The translations under genes and the position numbers were made by a program. A stretch of DNA of 10,639 nucleotides from an uncultured Bacilli bacterium (lineage in GTDB: Bacteria; Bacillota_I; Bacilli_A; RF39; UBA660), in assembly GCA_944358495.1 (NCBI GenBank), contig CALVRF010000046.1, positions 1 through 10,639 on the forward strand. Direction: 5' to 3'. The first letter of the stretch is position 1. Each line of letters starts with the position of its first letter. Positions 1 to 8,321 of this stretch are shown here, piece after piece. The notes under the pieces were generated by a model. That model saw only the letters and a list, made by a program, of their open reading frames with translations, had not been told where the DNA came from and made no database searches.

Positions 1-1490
1 CTTTAGGTAAAAACGTTACGGTAGCTTTTGTAAACTTTGATGGTTACAATTACGAGGATGCGGTTGTCTTAAATGAAAGATTAGTTAAAGATGATGCTTA
101 TACGTCTATCCATATTAAAGATTATGAGATTGAGTGCCGTGATACGAAACTAGGTACGGAAGAGTTTACTCGTGATATTCCTAATGTTAGTGAAGAAGCT
201 CGTAAAAATTTGGATGAAAATGGTATTATCCGTATTGGTACAGAAGTTAAAGATGACGATATTTTAGTCGGAAAGGTTACACCAAAAGGTATGGCTGAAC
301 TTACTTCAGAAGAAAAGTTATTACATGCGATCTTTGGTGAAAAAACGCGTGAAGTTCGTGATACTTCATTACGTGTTCAACACGGTGGTGGCGGTATTGT
401 TCACGACGTTCAAATTTTAACTAAAGAAAATGGTGATGAATTACCTGCTGGTGTTAGTAAGAAAATTCGTGTTTATATTGCTCAAAAACGTAAGATTTCT
501 GTCGGTGATAAGATGGCCGGACGTCACGGTAACAAAGGTGTTATTTCACTTATTTTACCAGAAGAAGATATGCCTTATATGGAAGATGGTCGTACGGTTG
601 ATGTATTACTTAACCCACTTGGAGTACCTTCACGTATGAATATTGGACAAATTTTAGAATTACATTTAGGTATGGCAGCCAAATCATTAAATATCCATGT
701 AGCAACACCGGTATTCGATGGTGCGAGTCGCACAGAAATTATCGATGCTTTAAAAGAAGCTAATTTAGCTGAAGATGGTAAGATGGTTTTATATGATGGT
801 CGTACAGGTGAACCGTTTGATAACCGAATTGCCGTTGGGGTTATGTATATGGTTAAACTTGACCACATGGTCGATGATAAATTACATGCACGTTCAACAG
901 GACCTTATTCATTAGTTACACAGCAACCACTAGGTGGTAAAGCACAATTTGGTGGACAACGTTTCGGAGAAATGGAAGTTTGGGCTTTATATGCTTATGG
1001 AGCTGCTCATATCTTGCAAGAAATGATGACGATTAAGTCAGATGATGTAACTGGTCGTGTTAAGGTTTATGAGGCTTTAGTTAAGGGTGAAGAATTACCA
1101 AAATCTGGAGTTCCAGAAAGCTTTAGAGTTGTTATTAAAGAGTTCCAAGCTCTTGGACTTGATATTACTGTCCTTAATAAAGATGGGGAATTCGTCGAAC
1201 TTAAAGATTTAGAGGAAGCCGAAAAAGATAGTTATGTCGTAGAGTCTGATTTAGAAAGTGAAATTCTGAAAGCTAAAGCAGAACAAGAAGCGGCTAATAA
1301 CGTGCTTTCTAATGAGCTTGATGAAAGTTCGGAAGAAGCTGACGATGCGGAAGAAGAACCTCAAGCTGACACCGAAGAAAACGATGAAAAAAGTCCTTTA
1401 GATGGTATGGATGAAGAAAGTTCTTTAGAGGATGTTTCAGATACGGAAAAAAAATTAGAAGATGATATTCTGGAAGGGGATGAAAAATAA
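1..1490 (+). CDS. rpoB: RNA polymerase beta subunit, 3' part (5' end outside window)
   Basis: This is the C-terminal 495 codons of the beta subunit of core RNA polymerase. It is open from base 3, so the gene is cut by the window edge rather than starting at the first internal ATG. Visible beta motifs include GYNYEDA near the edge, LVGKVTPKG, the active-site loop GDKMAGRHGNKG with both conserved lysines, NPLGVPSRMNIGQ, and the C-terminal block HARSTGPYSLVTQQPLGGKAQFGGQRFGEMEVWAL. Three positions differ from the usual family sequence as I know it: RVQHGGGG for RVPHGGGG, WDGYN changed to FDGYN, and WALYAYG for WALEAYG (codon 990-992). The last 96 codons (from about base 1200) form an acidic, low-complexity tail with about 40 Asp/Glu, longer than the short acidic tail of B. 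subtilis RpoB. The stop TAA shares its last A with the rpoC ATG, so the two genes are probably translationally coupled. The rifampicin region lies outside the window. Confidence 0.98.
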   Translation, partial: LGKNVTVAFVNFDGYNYEDAVVLNERLVKDDAYTSIHIKDYEIECRDTKLGTEEFTRDIPNVSEEARKNLDENGIIRIGTEVKDDDILVGKVTPKGMAELTSEEKLLHAIFGEKTREVRDTSLRVQHGGGGIVHDVQILTKENGDELPAGVSKKIRVYIAQKRKISVGDKMAGRHGNKGVISLILPEEDMPYMEDGRTVDVLLNPLGVPSRMNIGQILELHLGMAAKSLNIHVATPVFDGASRTEIIDALKEANLAEDGKMVLYDGRTGEPFDNRIAVGVMYMVKLDHMVDDKLHARSTGPYSLVTQQPLGGKAQFGGQRFGEMEVWALYAYGAAHILQEMMTIKSDDVTGRVKVYEALVKGEELPKSGVPESFRVVIKEFQALGLDITVLNKDGEFVELKDLEEAEKDSYVVESDLESEILKAKAEQEAANNVLSNELDESSEEADDAEEEPQADTEENDEKSPLDGMDEESSLEDVSDTEKKLEDDILEGDEK

Positions 1491-4400
1491 TGGATGCGAA
1501 TAGTTTTGAAGGTTTAAGAATTGCCATTGCCTCACCAGAAAAAATCCGTTCTTGGTCTTATGGTGAAGTTAAAAAAGCGGAAACGATGAATTATCGTACT
1601 TTAAAACCAGAACGTGATGGTCTTTTCTGCGAGAAGATTTTTGGTCCAACTAAGGATTTTGAGTGTGCTTGCGGAAAATATAAAAGATTAAGATATAAAA
1701 ATATTATTTGTGATCGTTGCGGAGTTGAAGTTACAAAGTCTAAAGTACGTCGTGAACGTATGGGACATATTGAACTAGCAACCCCGGTATCACACATTTG
1801 GTTCTTTAAAGGTGTCCCTTCAAGAATGGGATTAGTATTAGATATGTCACCTAGAGAATTAGAGGAAGTTTTATATTTTGTTTCTTACGTAGTTTTAGAT
1901 CCAGGGGATACACCTTTAGAGAAAAAACAAACAATTAGTGATAGAGAATATCGTACTTATTTAGAAAAATATGGTTCAACTTTTAGAGTTGGTATGGGTG
2001 CGGAAGCAATTAAGGAACTTTTAACAGAAGTTGACTTACAAAAAGAAGTTGATGAACTTACTAAGGAAATTGATGAAATTAAAGATACTTCTAGTCAAAA
2101 ACGGGTACGTTTAATTAAACGTTTAGATGTTTTGGATGCTTTCTTAGAGTCAGGAAATCGTCCGGAATGGATGATTTTGGATGTACTTCCAGTTATCCCA
2201 CCAGAACTTAGACCAATGATTCAATTAGATGGTGGTAGATTTGCAACTTCTGATTTGAATGATTTATATAGAAGGGTTATTAACCGTAATAATCGTCTTA
2301 AAAAATTAATCGATTTAGGAGCACCGTCTATCATTATTCAAAATGAAAAACGTATGCTTCAAGAAGCGGTTGATGCGTTATTTGATAATGGCCGTCGTGG
2401 TAAAAATATTACGGGTCCAGGAAATAGGCCTTTAAAATCTTTGGCTAGTATGCTTAAAGGTAAACAAGGTCGTTTCCGTCAAAACTTATTAGGTAAACGT
2501 GTCGATTATTCAGCGCGTTCAGTTATCGTTGTTGGTCCGTCTCTTAAAATGTATGAATGTGGAATCCCTAAGGAAATGGCTTTGGAGTTATTTAAACCAC
2601 ATGTTATTAATGGTTTAGTTACTAAAGAGATTGCCAGCAACATTAAAGCGGCTAAAAGAATGATTGAAAATCAGGATGAAAGAGTATGGGATATTGTCGA
2701 AGAAAAGATTAAAGAACATCCAGTATTACTTAACCGTGCGCCTACGTTACATAGACTTGGTATTCAAGCGTTTGAGCCGAAGTTAATCGAAGGTAAAGCA
2801 ATTAGGTTACATCCATTAGTTTGTACGGCGTTTAATGCCGATTTCGATGGTGACCAAATGGCTGTGCATGTACCAATTAGTGAAGAAGCTCAAGCGGAAG
2901 CCCGTATTTTGATGCTTGGAGCGAATAATATTCTTTCACCAAAAAATGGTGAACCAATTACCACTCCTTCACAGGATATGGTCTTAGGTAATTATTATTT
3001 AACGATGGAAAAAGCGGGTTTATCTGGTGAAGGTAGAGTATTTAAAAACAGTAATGATGCGATTATGGCTTATCAACGTCGCGAAATTACTTTACACACA
3101 CGTATTGCTTTACCGGTAAAATCATTTACGCATAAGATTTTCCCTGATAAATACATGGATAAATATTTAGTGACAACTCCTGGTAAATTAATCTTTAATG
3201 ATGTTTTCCCAGATACTTTCCAATATGTCAATGACGGTAGTGATGAAAATATTAAGAATATTACCCCAGCTAAATATTTTATCGATAAGGGTAAAAATAT
3301 TCCAGAAGAAATTAAGGCTATGCCACTTACTAAGGCTTTAAATAAAAGTGCTTTAGGAGCTTTAATCGCCCAAATTTATAAACGCTATCACACAACGGAA
3401 ACTTCGGTTATGCTTGATGCGATTAAGGATTTAGGCTTTAAGTATTCAACTTTATCTGGTATTAGTTTTTCAATTTCCGATGTTGAAGAAAGTAAGATTA
3501 AGAAAGATGTTGTTGAGAAAGCTCAAGAAAAAGTTGATACAATTAATAAACAATTTAAACGTGGTCTTATTACTGATAAGGAAAGATATGATAGGGTTAT
3601 CGATACTTGGTTTAAGGCTAAAGATGATGTTTATGATGATTTGGAAAAATGGCTTAAAGGACATCCAGAGTCTTCTATTAGTATGATGATTGATTCTAAG
3701 GCTCGTGGTTCAATTAAAGAATATGGTCAGTTAGCTGGTATGCGTGGTATCATGAATAAGCCAACTGGTGACTATGTTGAGATTCCGATTTTATCTTCAT
3801 TTAGTGAAGGCGTGACGGTATCAGAGTTCTTTACTTCTACCCATGGTACTCGTAAAGGTGCGGTTGATACAGCGTTAAAAACAGCCGATGCTGGATACTT
3901 AACAAGACGTTTAGTTGATGTTGTTCAAGATGTCATTGTTAGGGAAGAAGATTGTGGTACTGATCAAGGTGTGATTGTTGAAGAAATTTTAAATAACGAT
4001 GGCACGTTAATTGAGTCTTTAGAAGAACGTATTACTGGAAGATATACGAATAAGAAGATTATCAACCCAAAAACTAAAGAAGTTATGTATGACAAGGATA
4101 CTTATATTACGGAAGCGATTGCTGAAAAAATCGTTAAAGCGGGTATTACTAAAGTACCAATTAGAAGCGTCCTTACTTGTAAAACGGAACATGGTGTTTG
4201 TAAGAAATGTTATGGCCGAAACTTAGCTACGGGTTCTGAGGTTGAAATTGGCGAGGCTGTTGGTATTATGGCGGCTCAATCAATCGGTGAGCCAGGTACC
4301 CAGCTTACGATGAAAAACTTCAATACTGGTGGAGTTGCTGGTGGTGAAGATATTACTCAAGGTTTACCACGTGTTCAAGAAATCTTTGAGGCTCGTAATC

Positions 4401-5125
4401 CGAAAGGTAAAGCGACAATATCAGAAATTAATGGTGTTGTTACGAAGATTGAGGATGAAGGTGGCCACTTTAAGATTTATGTTAAGAATGATGTGGAAAC
4501 TAAAGAACATTCAACAAACTATGGTGTTGATGTGATTGTCGAAGTTGGTGAAGAAGTTAAAGCTGGACAAAAACTTACTAAAGGAGCAATTAACCCTAAG
4601 GAGTTATTAGTGGTTACAGATCCTATTACTGTTCAAGAATATATCTTATTTGAAATTCAAAAAGTTTATCGTTCTCAAGGTGTTGAGGTTAGTGATAAAC
4701 ACGTCGAAGTTATTGCGAAGAGAATGATTTCGAAGATTAAGATTACAATGTCTGGTGATTCATTATTCTTACCAGGAACAATGGTGGATATTAATCACTT
4801 TACTGATGAAAATAAGAAACTTATCTTGGAAGGTAAAAGACCAGCGATGGGTAAACCAGTATTACTTGGTATTACTAAGGCTTCACTTGCTACTGATTCA
4901 TTTTTATCAGCTGCTTCATTCCAAGAAACGACACGTATCTTAACTGATGCGGCAGTTCGCGGGGAAGTTGATCACTTAAATGGATTAAAAGAAAATGTTA
5001 TCATTGGTAAGTTAATTCCAGCTGGTACAGGAGCAAAACAATATTTAGAAGCTGATTATACTTTAGAAAACGAAATATTAAAAGAAGAGCCTTTAGAAGC
5101 TCTTGAACAAGAACTAATGGATTAA
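1490..5125 (+). CDS. rpoC: RNA polymerase beta' subunit
   Basis: Complete 1211-residue beta' subunit, the partner of beta in the catalytic centre and a normal length for Firmicutes. The start ATG overlaps the rpoB stop and is preceded by GGAAGGGG at 1472-1479. The N-terminal zinc site has Cys59, 61, 74 and 77. The catalytic motif NADFDGD is at residues 449-455 (bases 2834-2854), with Asp451/453/455 binding Mg. The second zinc site has Cys822, 897, 904 and 907. The bridge helix lies around residues 785-807 (RKGAVDTALKTADAGYLTRRL). The trigger loop follows SIGEPGTQLT. Several normally near-invariant residues differ: the trigger helix reads MKNFNTGG instead of MRTFHTGG (residues 941-948), FREG is FSEG (Ser772), STHGARKG is STHGTRKG, and DYSGRSV is DYSARSV. 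The metal-binding aspartates, zinc cysteines and flanking blocks are intact and the frame is unbroken, so the gene looks functional. An intrinsic terminator overlaps its last codons. Confidence 0.99.
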   Translation: MDANSFEGLRIAIASPEKIRSWSYGEVKKAETMNYRTLKPERDGLFCEKIFGPTKDFECACGKYKRLRYKNIICDRCGVEVTKSKVRRERMGHIELATPVSHIWFFKGVPSRMGLVLDMSPRELEEVLYFVSYVVLDPGDTPLEKKQTISDREYRTYLEKYGSTFRVGMGAEAIKELLTEVDLQKEVDELTKEIDEIKDTSSQKRVRLIKRLDVLDAFLESGNRPEWMILDVLPVIPPELRPMIQLDGGRFATSDLNDLYRRVINRNNRLKKLIDLGAPSIIIQNEKRMLQEAVDALFDNGRRGKNITGPGNRPLKSLASMLKGKQGRFRQNLLGKRVDYSARSVIVVGPSLKMYECGIPKEMALELFKPHVINGLVTKEIASNIKAAKRMIENQDERVWDIVEEKIKEHPVLLNRAPTLHRLGIQAFEPKLIEGKAIRLHPLVCTAFNADFDGDQMAVHVPISEEAQAEARILMLGANNILSPKNGEPITTPSQDMVLGNYYLTMEKAGLSGEGRVFKNSNDAIMAYQRREITLHTRIALPVKSFTHKIFPDKYMDKYLVTTPGKLIFNDVFPDTFQYVNDGSDENIKNITPAKYFIDKGKNIPEEIKAMPLTKALNKSALGALIAQIYKRYHTTETSVMLDAIKDLGFKYSTLSGISFSISDVEESKIKKDVVEKAQEKVDTINKQFKRGLITDKERYDRVIDTWFKAKDDVYDDLEKWLKGHPESSISMMIDSKARGSIKEYGQLAGMRGIMNKPTGDYVEIPILSSFSEGVTVSEFFTSTHGTRKGAVDTALKTADAGYLTRRLVDVVQDVIVREEDCGTDQGVIVEEILNNDGTLIESLEERITGRYTNKKIINPKTKEVMYDKDTYITEAIAEKIVKAGITKVPIRSVLTCKTEHGVCKKCYGRNLATGSEVEIGEAVGIMAAQSIGEPGTQLTMKNFNTGGVAGGEDITQGLPRVQEIFEARNPKGKATISEINGVVTKIEDEGGHFKIYVKNDVETKEHSTNYGVDVIVEVGEEVKAGQKLTKGAINPKELLVVTDPITVQEYILFEIQKVYRSQGVEVSDKHVEVIAKRMISKIKITMSGDSLFLPGTMVDINHFTDENKKLILEGKRPAMGKPVLLGITKASLATDSFLSAASFQETTRILTDAAVRGEVDHLNGLKENVIIGKLIPAGTGAKQYLEADYTLENEILKEEPLEALEQELMD

Positions 5126-5141
5126 TTTCCGTTAGTTTTTT
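5112..5141 (+). terminator. Intrinsic terminator of rpoC, copy 1 of a 30-bp repeat
   Basis: A 10-bp stem pairs AACTAATGGA with TCCGTTAGTT (one T-G wobble) around a 6-base loop TTAATT, followed by a T run ending at 5141. The rpoC stop TAA (5123-5125) lies in the loop, so the 5' arm is coding sequence. The whole 30 bp recurs exactly at 6956-6985. Confidence 0.85.
5112..5141 (+). repeat. Perfect 30-bp direct repeat, left copy
   Basis: The sequence from AACTAATGG to the T run is identical to 6956-6985, with a spacing of 1844 bp. The bases just left of the two copies differ (G versus A), and so do those to the right once the T runs end. The two copies are read in different frames by rpoC and the ABC gene, so identity is kept at the DNA or RNA level, not the protein level. 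Together the copies bracket the entire ABC transporter gene. Confidence 0.95.
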
Positions 5142-5204
5142 AATTTTATCTTTAGTCAATATTGTTTAAAAATGTTTTGATATTTAGTGATATAGTTTTT
5201 GATA

Positions 5205-5221
5205 AAGGGGGGGATATTTTG
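5205..5221 (+). promoter_or_regulatory. Ribosome binding site and TTG start of the ABC gene
   Basis: A run of seven G (5207-5213) after AAA forms a strong Shine-Dalgarno match five bases before the TTG codon at 5219. No ATG lies near it in frame. An earlier in-frame TTG at 5162 has no such site, so 5219 is the better start. I could not identify a convincing promoter in 5142-5204. Confidence 0.75.
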
Positions 5222-6961
5222 AAAGATAAAGTTAATTTTAATAAGCTTTTTCATGGTGTTCGTAAAACGTGGCCCTATGCTAAAAAATACAAGAAATACC
5301 TAATTATGTATTCGTTAGTAATTTTAATTTTAATTGGTATTAGTGTGGTTGTCCCATTACTTTCGGCTAGGCTCCTTTTAAATATTACTGATAGTTTGTT
5401 GGAAAAGGTTTTGTTAGTGGCTTTGGTTATATTTGTTTTGGAGATTAACCGGAATATTTTTAATTTTTTATCTAGTAAATTATCGCAATTATTTTATATT
5501 AATGTTTTAAATGATATTCAGACTGATTTGGCTAAGGAAACTTTAGAATTGGATATTAAAGAAATTGATAAACATTCTTCTGGAGTTTTTATCGATAGAC
5601 TTAGTAAAGATGCTCGGGATATGGCTGATGTCTTTGAAATGATTATTTATTATTTAATGCAGATACTAGAAAATATAGGAGTTTTAGGGGCAATATTGAT
5701 TATCGATAGAACTTTATTTGTCTATACAGTTATTGTTTTATTAGTTTTATTTATTTTTGAAAAAATTCGCATTGGTACTTGGTATGAGTATGATAAAATA
5801 AGAAGAGAGTTAGATGAAAAAAATAGTGGTTTAATTGCGGAATTAGTGAGGGGCATTAGAGATGTTAAAGTATTAAATTCGGCTAATGATTTTATGAAAA
5901 AAATAATAACTAGAGTAAAGGAAGCTAATAGACAGCAATATAAACTTAGTTCAAAAATGCGCCAGTATAATTTGCTTACTGGTTCATTAAGTGATTTATC
6001 TACTTTATTATTTATTGTTTTAGGTGTTTATTTAATTACTAATAATAAATTAACCATTGATAATTTTGTTATTATTTATATGTATCAATCTAGAACGTAT
6101 AATTTATTAATGGCTGTAACTAATTTAGCTGAACAAAGTAAACATTTTACTTTAGCAAGCGATCGAATTTTTGAAATTATTGATGGTAAATTTGCTAAGG
6201 AAAAATTTGGAGATAAACACTTAAATAAAGTTGATGGTAATTTTGAGTTTAAAAATGTTAATTTTGCTTATGATGGTAAAAGTTTAGTGTTAAAGGACTT
6301 AAGTTTTAAAATTAGTCCTAATGAAACTGTAGCTTTTGTCGGTAAAAGTGGGGGCGGGAAAACAACGATTTTTAGCTTGATTGACCGCTTATATAGAGTA
6401 AATGATGGGGAAATTTTAATTGATGATATTAATATTAATGATTTAGATAAAGACAGTATTCGGGATAATATTTCAATTATTACGCAAAATCCTTATATTT
6501 TTAATTTTACAATTAAAGAAAATTTAAAAATTGCTAAAAACGATGCAACTTTAGAAGAAATGATAGAGGTTTGTAAAATTGCGAGATTGCACGATTATAT
6601 TATGAGTCTTCCGGAGGGCTATGACACGTTGATTGGGGAAGGCGGTCTTAATTTATCTGGTGGTCAAAGACAAAGGCTGGCGATTGCGAGAGCATTACTT
6701 AAAAAGACGGAAATTATTTTATTCGATGAGGCCACTAGTGCTTTGGATAATGAAACGCAGAAAGAAATAAAAAAGGCGATTGATAGTTTGAAGGGTGAAT
6801 ATACGATTTTAATTATTGCTCACCGTTTATCGACAGTTATAAATAGTGATAGAATATTACTTATCGATGATGGAAAAGTTATCGATGAGGGTACGCATGA
6901 TGAACTTATGAAAAAAAGTAAGGTTTATAGAGACTTATATGAAACAGAATTGGTAAACTAA
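5219..6961 (+). CDS. ABC transporter, fused permease and ATPase (type I exporter half-transporter)
   Basis: A 580-residue membrane exporter subunit that probably works as a dimer (homo- or hetero-), using ATP hydrolysis to move an unidentified substrate out of the cell. The N-terminal half (about 1-310) has hydrophobic segments near residues 28-48, 60-78, 140-162, 165-182 and two between about 250 and 295, fitting a six-helix domain. The C-terminal ATPase domain has Walker A GKSGGGKTT (375-383), Q-loop ITQNP, signature LSGGQRQRLAIARAL (from 479), Walker B LFDEATSALD (Asp503, catalytic Glu504) and the H-loop His535 in AHRLS. All catalytic residues are present, which is compatible with a homodimer. 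The start is TTG with a poly-G Shine-Dalgarno site. It lies 93 bp after rpoC, beyond the rpoC terminator, and ends in its own copy of that terminator, so it is a stand-alone unit. Substrate (peptide, lipid or drug) cannot be told from sequence. Confidence 0.93.
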   Translation: MKDKVNFNKLFHGVRKTWPYAKKYKKYLIMYSLVILILIGISVVVPLLSARLLLNITDSLLEKVLLVALVIFVLEINRNIFNFLSSKLSQLFYINVLNDIQTDLAKETLELDIKEIDKHSSGVFIDRLSKDARDMADVFEMIIYYLMQILENIGVLGAILIIDRTLFVYTVIVLLVLFIFEKIRIGTWYEYDKIRRELDEKNSGLIAELVRGIRDVKVLNSANDFMKKIITRVKEANRQQYKLSSKMRQYNLLTGSLSDLSTLLFIVLGVYLITNNKLTIDNFVIIYMYQSRTYNLLMAVTNLAEQSKHFTLASDRIFEIIDGKFAKEKFGDKHLNKVDGNFEFKNVNFAYDGKSLVLKDLSFKISPNETVAFVGKSGGGKTTIFSLIDRLYRVNDGEILIDDININDLDKDSIRDNISIITQNPYIFNFTIKENLKIAKNDATLEEMIEVCKIARLHDYIMSLPEGYDTLIGEGGLNLSGGQRQRLAIARALLKKTEIILFDEATSALDNETQKEIKKAIDSLKGEYTILIIAHRLSTVINSDRILLIDDGKVIDEGTHDELMKKSKVYRDLYETELVN

Positions 6962-6985
6962 TGGATTAATTTCCGTTAGTTTTTT
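6956..6985 (+). repeat. Perfect 30-bp direct repeat, right copy
   Basis: Identical over 30 bp to 5112-5141. Recombination between the copies would remove 1844 bp holding the ABC gene and leave rpoC with an intact stop and terminator. Confidence 0.95.
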
Positions 6986-6986
6986 T
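6956..6986 (+). terminator. Intrinsic terminator of the ABC gene, copy 2 of the 30-bp repeat
   Basis: The hairpin is the same as after rpoC: a 10-bp stem, a 6-base loop and here seven T. The ABC stop TAA (6959-6961) lies in the 5' arm. Further T tracts follow at about 7009-7016 and 7036-7042, but I see no good stem before them. Confidence 0.85.
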
Positions 6987-7103
6987 GTTGAAAATGGAAA
7001 ATTGGCTTTTTTTTATTAACGAATTTGGAAGTTTGTTTTTTTGTGCCCTAAAAGCAGGAATTAGGTCTTTTAATATCGTATGATATTTATGAGGAGGAAA
7101 ATT

Positions 7104-8309
7104 ATGAAGAAAATTTTATTATTTTTGATACTTACCTTTTGTGTAAGTAACGTTATGGCTTTGGAATACACTGATTATTCAGAGTTTTCAGAATTTAGTG
7201 AAGAAGTAATTAAAGAGGATGATTTAACTGATGTTAAAAGTGAAAGACGCTATAAATATTATAAGTTAAATAAAATACTGGGGCCTTATGTAGAAAGTCC
7301 TAGCGAGAAATATCCTTATTTAGATGACGAAGATTACATTTATACTAATTATTCTGAAGTTTCACCAATTAAGCCAGAGGATAAAGAGGGAAGAATAATA
7401 GAGGAAGTTGGGGGTTATAAGTATAAAAGGGTAAAAGATATAAATTATATTACGATATCAGCTTGGATGAGTTATATTAATTTGGCTAATGTTGAGGTTT
7501 TATATAAAGGGGAAAAATTGGATTATGAAGTAGAGTGTAATGAAAAGGCTGATGGATTTAATTTAAGAATTAACGGCTCAGTGACATTAAAACTACCTTA
7601 TAATGTTGATATAAGTAATATTGAAGTCTGTTTTGATATTGTAAGTGCGGAATATGATGTTACGCAGTATGTTATTAATGCTGGCCATGACAGTGATTCA
7701 CATATTTGGACCCAGAATTTGTTTGAATATTTTGGCGAAAACTCACAAGTTTGGAAGGGGAATACAGCGGTTAGTAGTATGTATGCGTGGGAAGAATTTT
7801 ATAGTTTAGAAAAACTTGATACTTCTAGAGTTTTAAAATTATTAGAGGAGAGCATGTTATATCAATATAAGGATATTTTATATAGGTCTTATGCTTTAGG
7901 AAAAGAGTATTACCCAAATTATTTGACGGAGCCTATTGATGATTATATTTATAAAGATGAAAACTTATATAAGGATTATTATGCTAAAAGAGTAAGAAGT
8001 ATTATACCCGGAAAGATGATTGATGAAGTTGTTACGAGTGAAGTTAATCGAGAAGCTGAAAGCCAAGCCTTATCAATACCTTTAAGAAATGCTAATAGCT
8101 CTTTGGTTTTAGAAGATAACTCTACGGAAATTATTAAAGCCGAAAAAACTCCGTATTATAAACTGGAGGTTCCTAAAATGGAAGGTCAAGTAGAAGTGAG
8201 TAAATGGGAGATATTATATGTACTTTTTCCTTTTATTTTGATTTTGGTCATATTAATTCTAGTTTTGTCGAAACTATATAAAAATAAAAAAGCATGTGAT
8301 ACATTATGA
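7104..8309 (+). CDS. Secreted, C-terminally membrane-anchored protein of unknown function
   Basis: I do not recognise a family. The start is ATG 7104, six bases after GAGGAGG (7091-7097). An in-frame ATG at 7080 has no such site and would put charged residues before the signal. The 401-residue product begins with a typical signal peptide (MKKILLFLILTFCVSNVMA, likely cut after Ala19). An acidic, Tyr-rich stretch follows, then a region of alternating hydrophobic residues around 110-200 that may be a beta-rich domain, then a helical-looking, Tyr-rich part. Near the C-terminus one strong membrane segment (about 369-390) is followed by a short basic tail, giving a protein with about 350 residues outside and only about 11 inside. 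It stops at TGA, and the STAS gene starts 12 bases later in the same frame, so the two are almost certainly co-transcribed. A role as surface sensor or regulator for the downstream STAS/sigma pair is inference from position only. Confidence 0.85.
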   Translation: MKKILLFLILTFCVSNVMALEYTDYSEFSEFSEEVIKEDDLTDVKSERRYKYYKLNKILGPYVESPSEKYPYLDDEDYIYTNYSEVSPIKPEDKEGRIIEEVGGYKYKRVKDINYITISAWMSYINLANVEVLYKGEKLDYEVECNEKADGFNLRINGSVTLKLPYNVDISNIEVCFDIVSAEYDVTQYVINAGHDSDSHIWTQNLFEYFGENSQVWKGNTAVSSMYAWEEFYSLEKLDTSRVLKLLEESMLYQYKDILYRSYALGKEYYPNYLTEPIDDYIYKDENLYKDYYAKRVRSIIPGKMIDEVVTSEVNREAESQALSIPLRNANSSLVLEDNSTEIIKAEKTPYYKLEVPKMEGQVEVSKWEILYVLFPFILILVILILVLSKLYKNKKACDTL

Positions 8310-8321
8310 AAGGGTGATGAT

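Noticed and set aside
430..639. Plus-strand alternative-frame ORFs inside rpoB/rpoC (also 3480-3686, 4329-4535, 4755-4943)
   Set aside because: They are shadows of rpoB/rpoC in other frames, with composition typical of frame-shifted AT-rich DNA.
575..868. Minus-strand open frame inside rpoB, and similar minus-strand frames at 1309-1527, 1591-1797 and 3470-3664
   Set aside because: They lie opposite conserved rpoB/rpoC coding sequence and show no recognisable domain.
5142..5204. SigA promoter for the ABC gene (TTGTTT, TTGATA and TATAGT elements)
   Set aside because: No pair has an acceptable spacing (8, 13 or 23 bp only), so I leave it uncalled.
5162..5218. Earlier TTG start for the ABC transporter at 5162
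   Set aside because: There is no ribosome site before it, whereas the TTG at 5219 has a strong one, and the added residues resemble no usual exporter N-terminus.
7047..7065. Inverted repeat CCTAA/TTAGG before the membrane protein gene, considered as operator or terminator
   Set aside because: The 5-bp stem with a 9-base loop and no clean T run is too weak to call in such AT-rich DNA.
7080..7103. Earlier ATG start for the membrane protein at 7080
   Set aside because: GAGGAGG lies between it and the ATG at 7104, and the signal peptide begins naturally at 7104.
8307..8309. Mycoplasma-type code with TGA read as tryptophan
   Set aside because: The long conserved genes use only TGG for Trp and never contain in-frame TGA, and a ribosome site follows this TGA.
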